DNA from: an uncultured Eubacteriales bacterium
GTDB lineage: Bacteria > Bacillota > Clostridia > Christensenellales > Aristaeellaceae
DNA: 28,654 bases
Assembly (NCBI GenBank): GCA_900540045.1
Contig: UQEF01000030.1
Coordinates: 1 to 28,654, forward strand
Reading direction: 5' to 3'
The notes beneath the pieces were generated by a model, which was not told where the DNA came from, did no database searches, and saw only the letters and a list, made by a program, of their open reading frames with translations. Below, piece by piece: positions 7,120 through 14,481 of this stretch (position 1 is its first letter; the number at the start of each line of letters is the position of its first letter). The position numbers were made by a program, and so were the translations under genes.

Positions 7120-8059
7120 GCGCGGCCTCCTTTCCCAGCGCGCGCCGCCGCAGGGCCAGCAGACCCGCGCCCATGGCGGCCAGCACGGCGGCCATTGCGG
7201 CATAGAGGATGCGGTTGTCGATGGGGGATTTGTCAAAGGCAAATTCCAGCGCCACCAGTGCTCCGATGCCCGCGGCGAGGCCCAGCACGCTTCCTGCGGC
7301 AGCCACGCGCGAAGGCCTGGCGCGCAAAAGCCACACGGCCGTCACCGCCGCCAGCATCACCGCGCACCACAGCTGGTTGACGCGCACGAAGCCAAAGCGC
7401 AGGAATCCGTCCCGGCGCAGGCTCTCCCAGAAAACCTGCGTGAGGGCAAAGAGCAGCATCCCTGTGAGCGCCGCGTCCTGCGGGCGGCGCAGGCAGCGCC
7501 ATACGAGCGCGCAGAGCGCAAGGGCCGTCAGCCCCTCCCACACAAAGACGGGAAAGCGCAGATCGCCGTAGAGATCAGGCACAGCAAAGGGAAAGAACTG
7601 CCAGAAGGGGTTATCCATATACTCGCCGATACCCTCGGTGGTCAGGCATTCGGCGAAGCGGCCCAGCGCCGCCGCCAGCAGCAGGGCGGGCATGGCTGCG
7701 CCCATCGTGGGCAGCCAGCCGCGGCGGGTGATGCGTCCAAACAGCGCGGCGGCGGCCAGCACCCCCACAAACGCGCCGGCCATGGAATAGCCGCCCAGTC
7801 CGAAGTGGTAGAGGAAGGCGGGACCGAAGTCCACCGCGATAAAGCTGGCTTTGACCGCGCAGTAGCCCAGGCGCGCGCCCACAAAGCCCAGCGGCAGCGC
7901 CCACAGCGAGAAGCGAAGGCCGTCCTCCGCCGCGCCAAATGCCTTGCGGAAGCTGGCCATCGCCATCAGCGCGGCCAGCAGCAGCCCAAGGGCGAGTGCC
8001 GCGCCGTAGGGGTAGCAGGCAATTCCCAAAAGGGTAAAAAGGGGCGTGGGTTCTCTCAT
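7112..8059 (-). CDS. Lgt-like integral membrane protein with altered catalytic residues
   Basis: A 315-residue polytopic membrane protein. Its middle matches prolipoprotein diacylglyceryl transferase (Lgt): GARLGYC (61-67), GGYSMAGAFVGVL (89-101), ALGRFAECLTTEG (131-143) and ESLRRDG. By eye alignment to E. coli Lgt, His103 is replaced by Ala94 and Asn146 by Glu137, while Arg143 (here Arg134), Glu151 (here Glu142) and the C-terminal Arg region are kept. Lgt moves diacylglycerol from phosphatidylglycerol to prolipoprotein cysteines. The substitutions make ordinary Lgt activity doubtful, so this may be a relative with another lipid or polymer substrate. AGGAG lies 6 bases before the ATG. It begins 3 bases after the NAGPA-type gene and overlaps the CapA-like gene, so the three are co-transcribed. 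Family membership is likely; function is open. Confidence 0.75.
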   Translation of the reverse strand: MREPTPLFTLLGIACYPYGAALALGLLLAALMAMASFRKAFGAAEDGLRFSLWALPLGFVGARLGYCAVKASFIAVDFGPAFLYHFGLGGYSMAGAFVGVLAAAALFGRITRRGWLPTMGAAMPALLLAAALGRFAECLTTEGIGEYMDNPFWQFFPFAVPDLYGDLRFPVFVWEGLTALALCALVWRCLRRPQDAALTGMLLFALTQVFWESLRRDGFLRFGFVRVNQLWCAVMLAAVTAVWLLRARPSRVAAAGSVLGLAAGIGALVALEFAFDKSPIDNRILYAAMAAVLAAMGAGLLALRRRALGKEAAHA

Positions 8060-8062
8060 GGC

Positions 8063-8953
8063 TTACTCCTGATTCACAAGCGTGGCAAAGTAGAGAATAT
8101 CGCAGATGGAACGCACCTTGTGTGTGCTTAAGGCGTTGATCTTTTCATTATTGAGCACCATGGTGGAGGAGCTGCCGCCGTCCAGGTTGTAGGCGTTTTG
8201 CACATCCAGCGTGCCCATGAACTCCGCCATCTGCGGGATGGTCAGCCCCACGGAACCCGGGTTTTCCGGGCCCTCCGTGGCCACGCACACATAGGAAAGG
8301 GGCCCCGCCTGGGCCACAACCATGCGCTGGGCGGGCTTGTCGTAGGCCACATCGTCCAAAAAGCCGCCTTCCACGACCTCGCCGTCTACCACCAGGGCCG
8401 GGCCAAAGCTGAAGGAGTTGATCACGGTTCCTTCAAATGCGGCCAGCATTTCGGAGGTGGCGTCCTCAACGATGTGAAAATCCCCCTGGTCGTCGATGAG
8501 CAGAATGTCGCTGCCGGGGGCGGGGTTGTCGCGGTAGAGCGTGCCCTGACGGACCACGTAGCCGTTGCTGGAAAAATTGAAATAATCGCCGTTGACGGCG
8601 AATACCGCCTGCACCCGCTTGGCCAGCCGGGCGCCGGGCGTCTGGGTATCGCTGCCGTAGCGCCCCGCCATGGCTGTGCGAATCTGCGAGGGATCGGAGA
8701 TGGTGACGCGCGCGATGAGAATCGTGGTATCATAGGCGCGCGTCTCCTCCACCGTTACCGTGATGGTATCATCGTGGTAGCTCAGGCCGTCATAGCCGCT
8801 TTCCAGGGGCGTCCCGCCCTTTTCCGCTTCCAGGCTCAGGGCGGGATAGGCGCCCTCAGCCAGCGCGCCATCCACCAGCGCGCCCGAGGGCACGGCAAAC
8901 ATCAGCGCCGTCAGCAAGGCCAGCAGGAGCAGGGCCCGAACGACATTTTTCAT
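8063..8953 (-). CDS. Secreted phosphodiester glycosidase family protein (NAGPA / DUF2233)
   Basis: A 296-residue exported protein with a hydrophobic signal sequence (MKNVVRALLLLALLTALMF) followed by a NAGPA domain. Supporting motifs are VFAVNGDYFNFSSNGYVVRQG, here spanning the conserved Asn-Gly-Asp-Tyr-Phe, and LDGGSSSTMV near the C-terminus. NAGPA in animals removes GlcNAc from a phosphodiester; bacterial relatives are thought to act on sugar-phosphodiester bonds in cell-wall or surface polymers. The start at ATG 8953 has GGAGGTG about 10 bases upstream and gives a clean signal peptide. In-frame codons upstream run into the promoter at 9018-9046 and are rejected. It is the first gene of the operon with the Lgt-like and CapA-like genes. 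Confidence 0.88.
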   Translation of the reverse strand: MKNVVRALLLLALLTALMFAVPSGALVDGALAEGAYPALSLEAEKGGTPLESGYDGLSYHDDTITVTVEETRAYDTTILIARVTISDPSQIRTAMAGRYGSDTQTPGARLAKRVQAVFAVNGDYFNFSSNGYVVRQGTLYRDNPAPGSDILLIDDQGDFHIVEDATSEMLAAFEGTVINSFSFGPALVVDGEVVEGGFLDDVAYDKPAQRMVVAQAGPLSYVCVATEGPENPGSVGLTIPQMAEFMGTLDVQNAYNLDGGSSSTMVLNNEKINALSTHKVRSICDILYFATLVNQE

Positions 8954-9017
8954 GATTGACAAGCACCTCCATCCATGCCTCAAAGGGCACAAAACACCAT
9001 TTTTTGAAACGCAGTAT

Positions 9018-9046
9018 ATCATAGTCCAAGGGCCGGAGCTTGTCAA
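9018..9046 (-). promoter_or_regulatory. Promoter of the NAGPA-Lgt-CapA operon
   Basis: On the minus strand TTGACA (9041-9046), 17 bases, TATGAT (9018-9023). Near-consensus sigma-A promoter 65 bases before the ATG at 8953, diverging from the promoter at 9102-9130. Confidence 0.8.
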
Positions 9047-9101
9047 CGCGCGGGCAAGGCGCGTTTCGATCAAAAATGTTACGTAAATATGAAGGATGTG
9101 C

Positions 9102-9130
9102 TTGACAGATTTAACAATCTGACCTACAAT
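9102..9130 (+). promoter_or_regulatory. Promoter of the SH3/peptidoglycan-binding protein gene
   Basis: TTGACA (9102-9107), 17 bases, TACAAT (9125-9130). Five or six matches in each box with ideal spacing. It places transcription start near 9137, downstream of the in-frame ATG at 9133, so that ATG cannot be the start. Confidence 0.85.
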
Positions 9131-9183
9131 AAATGCTGGAACACAACGCACTCAAGCCATTTCAATCTGTGGAGGGCATGCAG

Positions 9184-11787
9184 ATGAGGCACGGAAACCG
9201 TTGGGCGCGCCTGTTGGCCGCCGTGTGCGCCATGGCGCTGTTTTTGTCGGTGATTTCGCCGGCGCTGGCGGCGAAGTATCCTTATGATACGATAAGTATG
9301 GATGATGTAAATATGCGCAGCCGCGCCAATACCACATCCACCATTCTCAAAAAAATCCAGAAGGGGGATACCGTGACCATTCTGGGCGTTACGGGCAGCT
9401 TTTACCGCGTGGAATTTGACGGTAAGACCGGCTATGCCATGAAGAAATACATCGACGGCACCGATCCTTCCCCCGATCCTTCGCCCAACCCGGCGCTCAG
9501 CATGCAGGCGCCGCCGGCCATATCCGAATATCCCTACGATACCACGGTCATCGACTACGTGAAGCTGCGCAAGGTCGCCCAGACGGAGGGAGAGGTCATC
9601 CTGACCATTCCCGCCGGCAGCGTGGTTACGGTGTATGACCGCACCAGCAACGGTTTTGCCAAGGTCAAGTACGATGGCAAGACCGGCTATTGCGTGGACA
9701 CGCACATCAACCTGGCCAACATTCCCGCCCCCACGCCCCAGCCTGGCGCGGAGAAGTATACCGAGCTGAAAAACGGCAGCGAAGGCGCGTTCGTGACCGC
9801 GCTGCAATCCGCCCTGGAGGAGCTTGGCTACCTGGAGGAGGAGGACGTGGACGGCAAGTTTGGCGCCAAAACGGAAGAGGCGCTCAAACTGTTCCAGAAG
9901 CGCAACGGCCTTGCTCAGGACGGCATCGCCAGCCAGGACCTCCAGCTCAAGCTCTACGAGGATACCCCCAAGGACACCCGCGGCTACCGCCAGTATGTGC
10001 GCACGGTACCGCCTGTGGCGGGCGCAGTGATCCGCGAAAAGTCCAAGGGCGAGCCCGTGACCAAGCTGCAGACCCGCCTCAAGGAACTGGGCTACTACAA
10101 GGGCGAGCTCACCGGCGTGTGCGACGAGGACACGGTGGCCGCCATCAAGCTCTTCGAGGGCAAGCATGGCCTGGTGGCCGACGGCGAAATGAGCGCCGCC
10201 GACCAGCAGGTGCTCTATGGCGCGACCGCCATGGAGGCATCCGTGGTGGTGACGCCATCGCCCACGCCTACCGTCAAGCCGCCCACCAAGACGCTCCGCC
10301 CCGGCGACAAGGATGACGAGGTCAAGCTTCTCCAGCAGCGCCTCAAGGATCTGGGCTATTATACGGGCAACATCACCGGCGTGTATAACACCGCCACCAC
10401 CGAGGCCGTCAAGGCGTTCCAGAAAAAGAGCTCTCTGGAGCAGGACGGCATCCTGGGCCCCATCACCCGCACGGTGCTTTATGGCGTGAATGCCATTTAC
10501 GCGGTGCCCACCGCGATTCCCGTTTCCACGCCCACGCCCACCACTACGCCCCTTACGCCGGAGAACGTGATCGTCATCCGCGCGGGCAGCATGGGCGAGG
10601 TCGTGCGCAGGCTGCAGGCCCGTTTGCAGGAGCTGGGCTACTACACCTCCCGCCTGGACGGCGTGTACCTGACCGATGACATCGAAGCCGTGCGCGCCTT
10701 CCAAAGCGCAAACGGCCTGAAGGTGGACGGCAAGGCCGGCTACGAGACCCAGACCGCCCTCTACAGCGATTCCGCCATCCGTGGCAACGCCAACAACACC
10801 ACCGATACCTCCGGCACGCTGGTCAATACCCTGCGCTATGGCAGCGAGGGCAACGAGGTGACCACGCTGCAAAATCGCCTGATTGCCCTGGGATACCTGG
10901 CGGGCAGTGCGGACGGCAAGTTCGGACGCGATACCAAGTCCGCTGTTATCGCCTTCCAGAAGGCCAACGGGCTGTCCGCGGACGGCGTGGTGGGGACGGA
11001 TACCTCGACCAAGCTCTATGCCAGCAACGTGGTCAGCAACACTGTCAGCAGCACGCAGACGCTGCGCGTGGGCGCGGTGAGCGACGCAGTGCGCGACATG
11101 CAAAACCGCCTGATTACGCTGGGTTATCTGGAAAACGGTGAAGCGGACGGCAAGTTTGGCGTCAAGACGAGCCTTGCGCTGATTGAATTCCAGAAGGCCA
11201 ACGGATTGTCCGCCGACGGCGTGGCCGGCGTCAAGACCTTTGCCAAGCTCAACTCCGTCTCGGCTATCACCGCGGGCGGTACAGGCAGCTCCACCTCCTC
11301 CGGAACCACTACCACCACCGCTGCGGCGCCTACGGTCACCACCATCAGCGCCTCGCAGGTGCGTTACGCCAACTGGTACAGCGAGGTCAAGGCCCGTTGC
11401 CGCCTGTTCCCCAATGCGACGATCTATGACTTCACCACGGGCATCAGCTGGCAGGTCAATATCTTCAGCATGGGCGCGCACGCTGACGCAGAACCCCTGA
11501 CTGCTCGGGATACTGCCGAAATGAACCGAGCCTTTGGTGGCAAGACCACCTGGACGCCGAAGGCCGTGTGGGTGGTGCTCAGCGACGGCACCGTGTACAT
11601 GGCCTCCACACACAACACGCCGCACGACACCTACCACATCAGAGACAATAATTTTGACGGCCATATCTGCATCCACTTCCCGCGCACACAGGCGCAGGTG
11701 GAGAAGATCGGTCCCTATGCTACCTCGCATCAGAAGGCGATTGATCTGGGCTGGGAGACCACGCTCAAACTGGCCGCCTACTACTGA
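9184..11787 (+). CDS. Secreted cell-wall protein: 2 SH3 domains, 6 peptidoglycan-binding repeats, C-terminal HxCxH domain
   Basis: An 867-residue exported protein. A signal peptide (cut after ALA, about residue 29) is followed by two bacterial SH3 domains (about 33-92 and 116-176), a Pro-rich linker, and six peptidoglycan-binding type 1 repeats. Each repeat has the pattern LQxRLxxLGYxxG...DGxxG...AVxxFQxxNGLxxDG; Pro/Thr linkers separate some of them. After a Ser/Thr-rich linker comes a roughly 145-residue C-terminal domain (about 723-867) with HADAEPLT, then NNFDGHICIHF (Gly826 to Phe832). This domain has conserved-looking Cys829 with His827/His831, but it is not a standard YkuD motif. The start is ATG 9184: GGAGGG at 9171-9176 is 7 bases away, whereas ATG 9178 is only one base away. 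It is a single-gene unit with a strong promoter and terminator, probably an abundant wall-bound remodelling factor. The C-terminal activity is unknown. Confidence 0.92.
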   Translation: MRHGNRWARLLAAVCAMALFLSVISPALAAKYPYDTISMDDVNMRSRANTTSTILKKIQKGDTVTILGVTGSFYRVEFDGKTGYAMKKYIDGTDPSPDPSPNPALSMQAPPAISEYPYDTTVIDYVKLRKVAQTEGEVILTIPAGSVVTVYDRTSNGFAKVKYDGKTGYCVDTHINLANIPAPTPQPGAEKYTELKNGSEGAFVTALQSALEELGYLEEEDVDGKFGAKTEEALKLFQKRNGLAQDGIASQDLQLKLYEDTPKDTRGYRQYVRTVPPVAGAVIREKSKGEPVTKLQTRLKELGYYKGELTGVCDEDTVAAIKLFEGKHGLVADGEMSAADQQVLYGATAMEASVVVTPSPTPTVKPPTKTLRPGDKDDEVKLLQQRLKDLGYYTGNITGVYNTATTEAVKAFQKKSSLEQDGILGPITRTVLYGVNAIYAVPTAIPVSTPTPTTTPLTPENVIVIRAGSMGEVVRRLQARLQELGYYTSRLDGVYLTDDIEAVRAFQSANGLKVDGKAGYETQTALYSDSAIRGNANNTTDTSGTLVNTLRYGSEGNEVTTLQNRLIALGYLAGSADGKFGRDTKSAVIAFQKANGLSADGVVGTDTSTKLYASNVVSNTVSSTQTLRVGAVSDAVRDMQNRLITLGYLENGEADGKFGVKTSLALIEFQKANGLSADGVAGVKTFAKLNSVSAITAGGTGSSTSSGTTTTTAAAPTVTTISASQVRYANWYSEVKARCRLFPNATIYDFTTGISWQVNIFSMGAHADAEPLTARDTAEMNRAFGGKTTWTPKAVWVVLSDGTVYMASTHNTPHDTYHIRDNNFDGHICIHFPRTQAQVEKIGPYATSHQKAIDLGWETTLKLAAYY

Positions 11788-11804
11788 TTTGCGATAATAA
11801 ATGA

Positions 11805-11842
11805 GAAAATCCCCGCCGGCCCTTGGACCGGCGGGGATTTTC
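11805..11842. terminator. Bidirectional terminator between convergent genes
   Basis: A 15-bp stem (GAAAATCCCCGCCGG with CCGGCGGGGATTTTC, 8-base loop) flanked by A-rich and T-rich sides. It lies 17 bases after the stop of the plus-strand wall protein and directly after the minus-strand ABC ATPase stop at 11847, so it can serve both. Confidence 0.9.
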
Positions 11843-11846
11843 TTTG

Positions 11847-12413
11847 CTATACAGGCAGGTGAATCAGGTCATACCCCGCGGCTTCTTCTGCGGCATGGGT
11901 CACCAGAATGACGGTGCGCCCCCTCGTGTGCACGTCCACCAGGCGCATCACCCTGGCGCGGGTGTCCTCGTCCAGCCCCTTGTAGGGCTCGTCCAGGGTC
12001 AGCACATCATATTCCGCCAGCAGGGCACGACACAGGGCCACCCGGCGCTTCATTCCGCCGCTGAACGTGGATACCGGCTGCGAAAGGCTTTCGGGGGGAA
12101 TACCCAGCTCAAGCAGCAGCTCCGCGGCCTGCGCGATGGACGCACGGGCCGCCAGACGCACGTTCGCCGCAGCGGTCAACCGGTTCAAAAGCCGGTCCTC
12201 CTGAAATACGGCGCTGAAGCGCGTGCCTTCCGGGATGCGAATCTGACCGCCGTCGGGCGCTTCCAGCCCCATCAAAAGGCGTAGCAGGGTGGTTTTGCCG
12301 CAACCCGAAGGGCCCATCAGGCAGGTATGGCTGCCTGGCACAAACCGCGCTGAAAAGTCCCGGATGACCGGACGGCCGTCATAGGCTTTTGAGACGTTCA
12401 CCGCTTCCAGCAT
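11847..12413 (-). CDS. ABC importer ATPase, nitrate/sulfonate/taurine (SsuB/TauB) type
   Basis: A 188-residue ATPase subunit of an importer, at the short end for the family (usually 240-260); the normal C-terminal extension is missing. It has Walker A GPSGCGKTT (34-42), Q-loop Gln70, signature STFSGGMKRR (Ser-Gly-Gly core 116-118), Walker B LTLDEP (137-142) and the switch His in VTHAAEEA. GGAAAGGAGG lies 8 bases before the ATG. The ATG overlaps the end of the permease gene by 16 bases, so the pair is translationally coupled. It is the last gene of the TM1266-like / binding protein / permease / ATPase operon. The ligand is unknown; the SsuB/TauB likeness is only a family label. Confidence 0.92.
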   Translation of the reverse strand: MLEAVNVSKAYDGRPVIRDFSARFVPGSHTCLMGPSGCGKTTLLRLLMGLEAPDGGQIRIPEGTRFSAVFQEDRLLNRLTAAANVRLAARASIAQAAELLLELGIPPESLSQPVSTFSGGMKRRVALCRALLAEYDVLTLDEPYKGLDEDTRARVMRLVDVHTRGRTVILVTHAAEEAAGYDLIHLPV

Positions 12414-13171
12414 CCAAAGGCCCTCCTTTCCAGAACGTCCATCATGAGCCCCAGCAGCTTTTCACATCCGATGCTCAGGACCACCACGGCCACCGTCCAG
12501 CAGAACAGGTCGGGCGTCTCCAGATAGATTTTGGCCTTGTAGAGCTTTTCCCCGATGGAGCCGGAGGGAATGCCGATCACCTCGGCCGCCACGCCGCTTT
12601 TCCAGCACAGGCCGATGGCCAGGCTCAGGCCGGAGCGCAGAAAGGGAGCCACCTGGGACAGATACACCGTGCTCAGCTGACGGCGAAAAGGCACGCGGAA
12701 AACGCGCGCCATTTCAATCAAACGGGGGTCGGTGCTGTCCAGCCCGGCCAGTACGTTGGCATAGATCACCGGAAAGCCGATCAACAGGCTGATGACCACG
12801 CTCAAATTGCGGCTGGAAACCCACAGCAGCACCAGAATCACGAAGGATGCCACCGGCACCGCCTTGACCGCAGCCACCAGCGGCATGAGCAGCTCGCGCA
12901 CGCGGCGGAAGCAGTAGGCGGCGGCAGCCAGCGCGGCGCCCAGCAGAGCGCTGAGCAGAAAGCCCAGCAGAATGCGTCCCACCGAAAAGGCGACCGCGCG
13001 CCAGAAGGCGGCCTCAAACGCCAGCTCCAGCAGGCGTTTGAGAGCCGTCAGAGGCGAGACCAGCAAAATGGGCGCATCCACCCACCAGGCGATCAGCTGC
13101 CATACCGCCAGCCATACCAGCACCGCCCACAGGGGCATGCGCGGCTTAGCGCTGGTAGTAGAAGGCTTCAT
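12398..13171 (-). CDS. ABC importer permease, SsuC/TauC type
   Basis: A 257-residue inner-membrane permease with about six hydrophobic segments and the binding-protein-dependent transport (BPD_transp_1) fold. Visible are the LW..LVWLAVWQLIAW first helix and the cytoplasmic EAA-like loop EMARVFRVPFRRQLSTVYLSQVAPFLRSG, read over several segments, which contacts the ATPase. The longest reading starts at ATG 13171 and overlaps the end of the binding-protein gene by 26 bases. An alternative start at ATG 13138 would give MPLWAVLVW and leave an 7-base gap; neither has a strong Shine-Dalgarno. Forms the channel for the solute delivered by the adjacent binding protein. Confidence 0.9.
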   Translation of the reverse strand: MKPSTTSAKPRMPLWAVLVWLAVWQLIAWWVDAPILLVSPLTALKRLLELAFEAAFWRAVAFSVGRILLGFLLSALLGAALAAAAYCFRRVRELLMPLVAAVKAVPVASFVILVLLWVSSRNLSVVISLLIGFPVIYANVLAGLDSTDPRLIEMARVFRVPFRRQLSTVYLSQVAPFLRSGLSLAIGLCWKSGVAAEVIGIPSGSIGEKLYKAKIYLETPDLFCWTVAVVVLSIGCEKLLGLMMDVLERRAFGCWKR

Positions 13172-14111
13172 CCGGCAGGGCGCCGCCTACAGAGGCAGGG
13201 TTCTGGTCATAGAGCACCTGAAGATAGCCCGACAGCGCCTGGGTCATTTCCTCACCATCAATATAGACGATGGCGCACTGGGGGAGGGCGACCTTGGCCA
13301 CCTCCTCGGTGATGATGTCGTACTGGCCGATGAGCGCGGCCGTCTCATCCACGTGTTCGTTGGCATAGGCCACGGACTGCTTATAGGCATCCAGGAAGTC
13401 GCTCACGGCCTGAGGATTTTCGTCGATGAAGGCGCTGCGGGCAACCACCACGCCGGTGATGAGCATGCTGGGCGCGTCGCTGCCTTCCTGTGCCTTGGCC
13501 CATTCGTCGTTAAGGTCCAGCGCGACCTGTACGGTGGGCTGCTTCATCTGGGCAGTGGTCACAAAGGGCTGGGGCAGCAGCGCCAGGGAGCCTTCGTTGG
13601 CCAGCAGCGAGGCCAGGCACTCGGCGTGCTCGGACTTGTATTCCACGGTTACATCGGTTTCGGGGTCCAGTCCGTTTTGTGCAAGCAGATAGTTCAGCGC
13701 ATATTCCGGGGAAGCGCCCTTGCCGCTGGCGTAGAGGGTGCGCCCCTTGAGATCGGCAATGCTGGAAACGCCGCTGTCACCGTTCTCCACGATGTAGAGC
13801 ACGCCCAGCGTGTTGATGGCCAGCACCTTGACTGCGCCCTCGGTGTTGTTATAGAGCACAGAGGCCATGTTGGCCGGCACGGCGGCGATATCCACCTCGC
13901 CCTTGACCAGCTTTGGGGTGATCTCGTCAATGGCGGCGGAGATGGTGAACTCATAGGCGTCCGGCGCATCGCTCATCATTTTGACCATGCCCATGGCCGT
14001 AGGTCCCTTGAGGGCGGCCACGCGGGGGACGGATTCTTCGGCGACGGCGACGCTCAGAGCCAGCGTCAGTGCCATGACAAGGGCCGTCAGGCCCAGCAAG
14101 AACTTTTTCAT
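13146..14111 (-). CDS. ABC importer substrate-binding protein, NMT1/THI5-like, without a lipobox
   Basis: A 321-residue exported protein of the SsuA/NMT1/THI5 periplasmic-binding superfamily. After the signal peptide (MKKFLLGLTALVMALTLALS) come the typical segments GEVDIAAVPANMASVLYN, SIADLKGRTLYASGKGASPE and a C-terminal region of paired helices. The signal ends in SVAVAEES with no cysteine, so it is not a standard lipoprotein, although Gram-positive importers normally tether this subunit by a lipid. It may be cut by signal peptidase I, or the hydrophobic N-terminus may itself act as an anchor. It starts 6 bases after the TM1266-like gene; GAAAGGAA is about 9-11 bases upstream. Ligand unknown: thiamine precursors, sulfonates, nitrate-like anions and aromatic compounds are all handled by this superfamily. 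Confidence 0.9.
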   Translation of the reverse strand: MKKFLLGLTALVMALTLALSVAVAEESVPRVAALKGPTAMGMVKMMSDAPDAYEFTISAAIDEITPKLVKGEVDIAAVPANMASVLYNNTEGAVKVLAINTLGVLYIVENGDSGVSSIADLKGRTLYASGKGASPEYALNYLLAQNGLDPETDVTVEYKSEHAECLASLLANEGSLALLPQPFVTTAQMKQPTVQVALDLNDEWAKAQEGSDAPSMLITGVVVARSAFIDENPQAVSDFLDAYKQSVAYANEHVDETAALIGQYDIITEEVAKVALPQCAIVYIDGEEMTQALSGYLQVLYDQNPASVGGALPDEAFYYQR

Positions 14112-14117
14112 AACGAG

Positions 14118-14399
14118 TCATTCCTTTCTTTTCTGTTGGGGATGCGTGGATTTGGCGGAGGTGAGGGCGCTCTTGGCGCGCACGCCGGGCAGGCTGCCCA
14201 GCCGGCCGGTAAGCGCGCCCAGCTGATCGTTGGTTCCCCGCACGATGAGGCCGATGACGGCCTCGCCTCCCTGAGGGTCGGGCACGCCCATACGCCCCCG
14301 TATAATGGGGGAAAAGCTGGAGAGAATTTCGTTGACTGCGGGCACGGAGGCGCGATCCTCCACTACGATGCCCACAAAGCCCAGCCGCTCATCCGCCAT
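14118..14399 (-). CDS. TM1266-like putative iron-only hydrogenase system regulator (ACT/NikR-like)
   Basis: A 93-residue protein with the RLGFVGIVVEDR opening, IIRGRMGVPDPQ in the middle and a C-terminal ALTGRLGSLPGVRAKSAL. These match the TM1266 family, small ACT/NikR-fold proteins named for their association with [FeFe]-hydrogenase maturation genes and assumed to sense a ligand or metal. There is no DNA-binding helix-turn-helix. I chose ATG 14399 because GGAGG lies 8 bases upstream; the ATG at 14426 lies within the terminator's U-tract region and has no such site. It heads the ABC importer operon, downstream of a leader with an upstream ORF and a terminator. No hydrogenase genes are in the window, so the hydrogenase link is by family name only. 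Confidence 0.85.
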   Translation of the reverse strand: MADERLGFVGIVVEDRASVPAVNEILSSFSPIIRGRMGVPDPQGGEAVIGLIVRGTNDQLGALTGRLGSLPGVRAKSALTSAKSTHPQQKRKE

Positions 14400-14424
14400 G
14401 ACCGCTTCCTCCTCTGCTGACGAC

Positions 14425-14463
14425 AAAGAAAAAACCGCAGATTCCGACGCACGGAAACTACGG
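14425..14463 (-). terminator. Intrinsic terminator inside the leader (attenuator candidate)
   Basis: On the minus strand CCGTAG (14458-14463) pairs with CTGCGG (14435-14440), and TTCCG (14442-14446 complement) pairs with CGGAA. The stem is about 11 bp with one mismatch and is followed by TTTTTTCTTT. It lies between the promoter at 14611-14639 and the first gene at 14399. The TAG within the 5' arm is the stop codon of the short upstream ORF. Confidence 0.75.
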
Positions 14464-14481
14464 CACAGACAGATGACACAT
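14458..14481 (-). CDS. Seven-codon leader peptide MCHLSVP (uORF)
   Basis: ATG at 14481, seven codons, stop TAG at 14458-14460. AAGGAGG (14490-14496) stands 8 bases upstream of the ATG, the best kind of ribosome binding site in this window. The stop codon is the base of the 5' arm of the terminator at 14425-14463, so a ribosome finishing the peptide would cover that arm. This geometry is typical of translation-controlled attenuation. The peptide has no run of one amino acid; a single Cys, His and Pro are the only notable residues. Translation is inferred from the ribosome binding site alone. Confidence 0.55.
   Translation of the reverse strand: MCHLSVP

Noticed and set aside
9775..11260. Regularly spaced repeats that could suggest a CRISPR array or satellite
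   Set aside because: Spacing is about 200-300 bases, the repeats are diverged, and all are in frame as protein-level peptidoglycan-binding repeats.
9124..11730. Minus-strand open frame of 868 codons opposite the SH3/peptidoglycan-binding gene
   Set aside because: It mirrors the repeated domains on the plus strand; its internal repetition derives from the six binding repeats. No signal, promoter or domain of its own.
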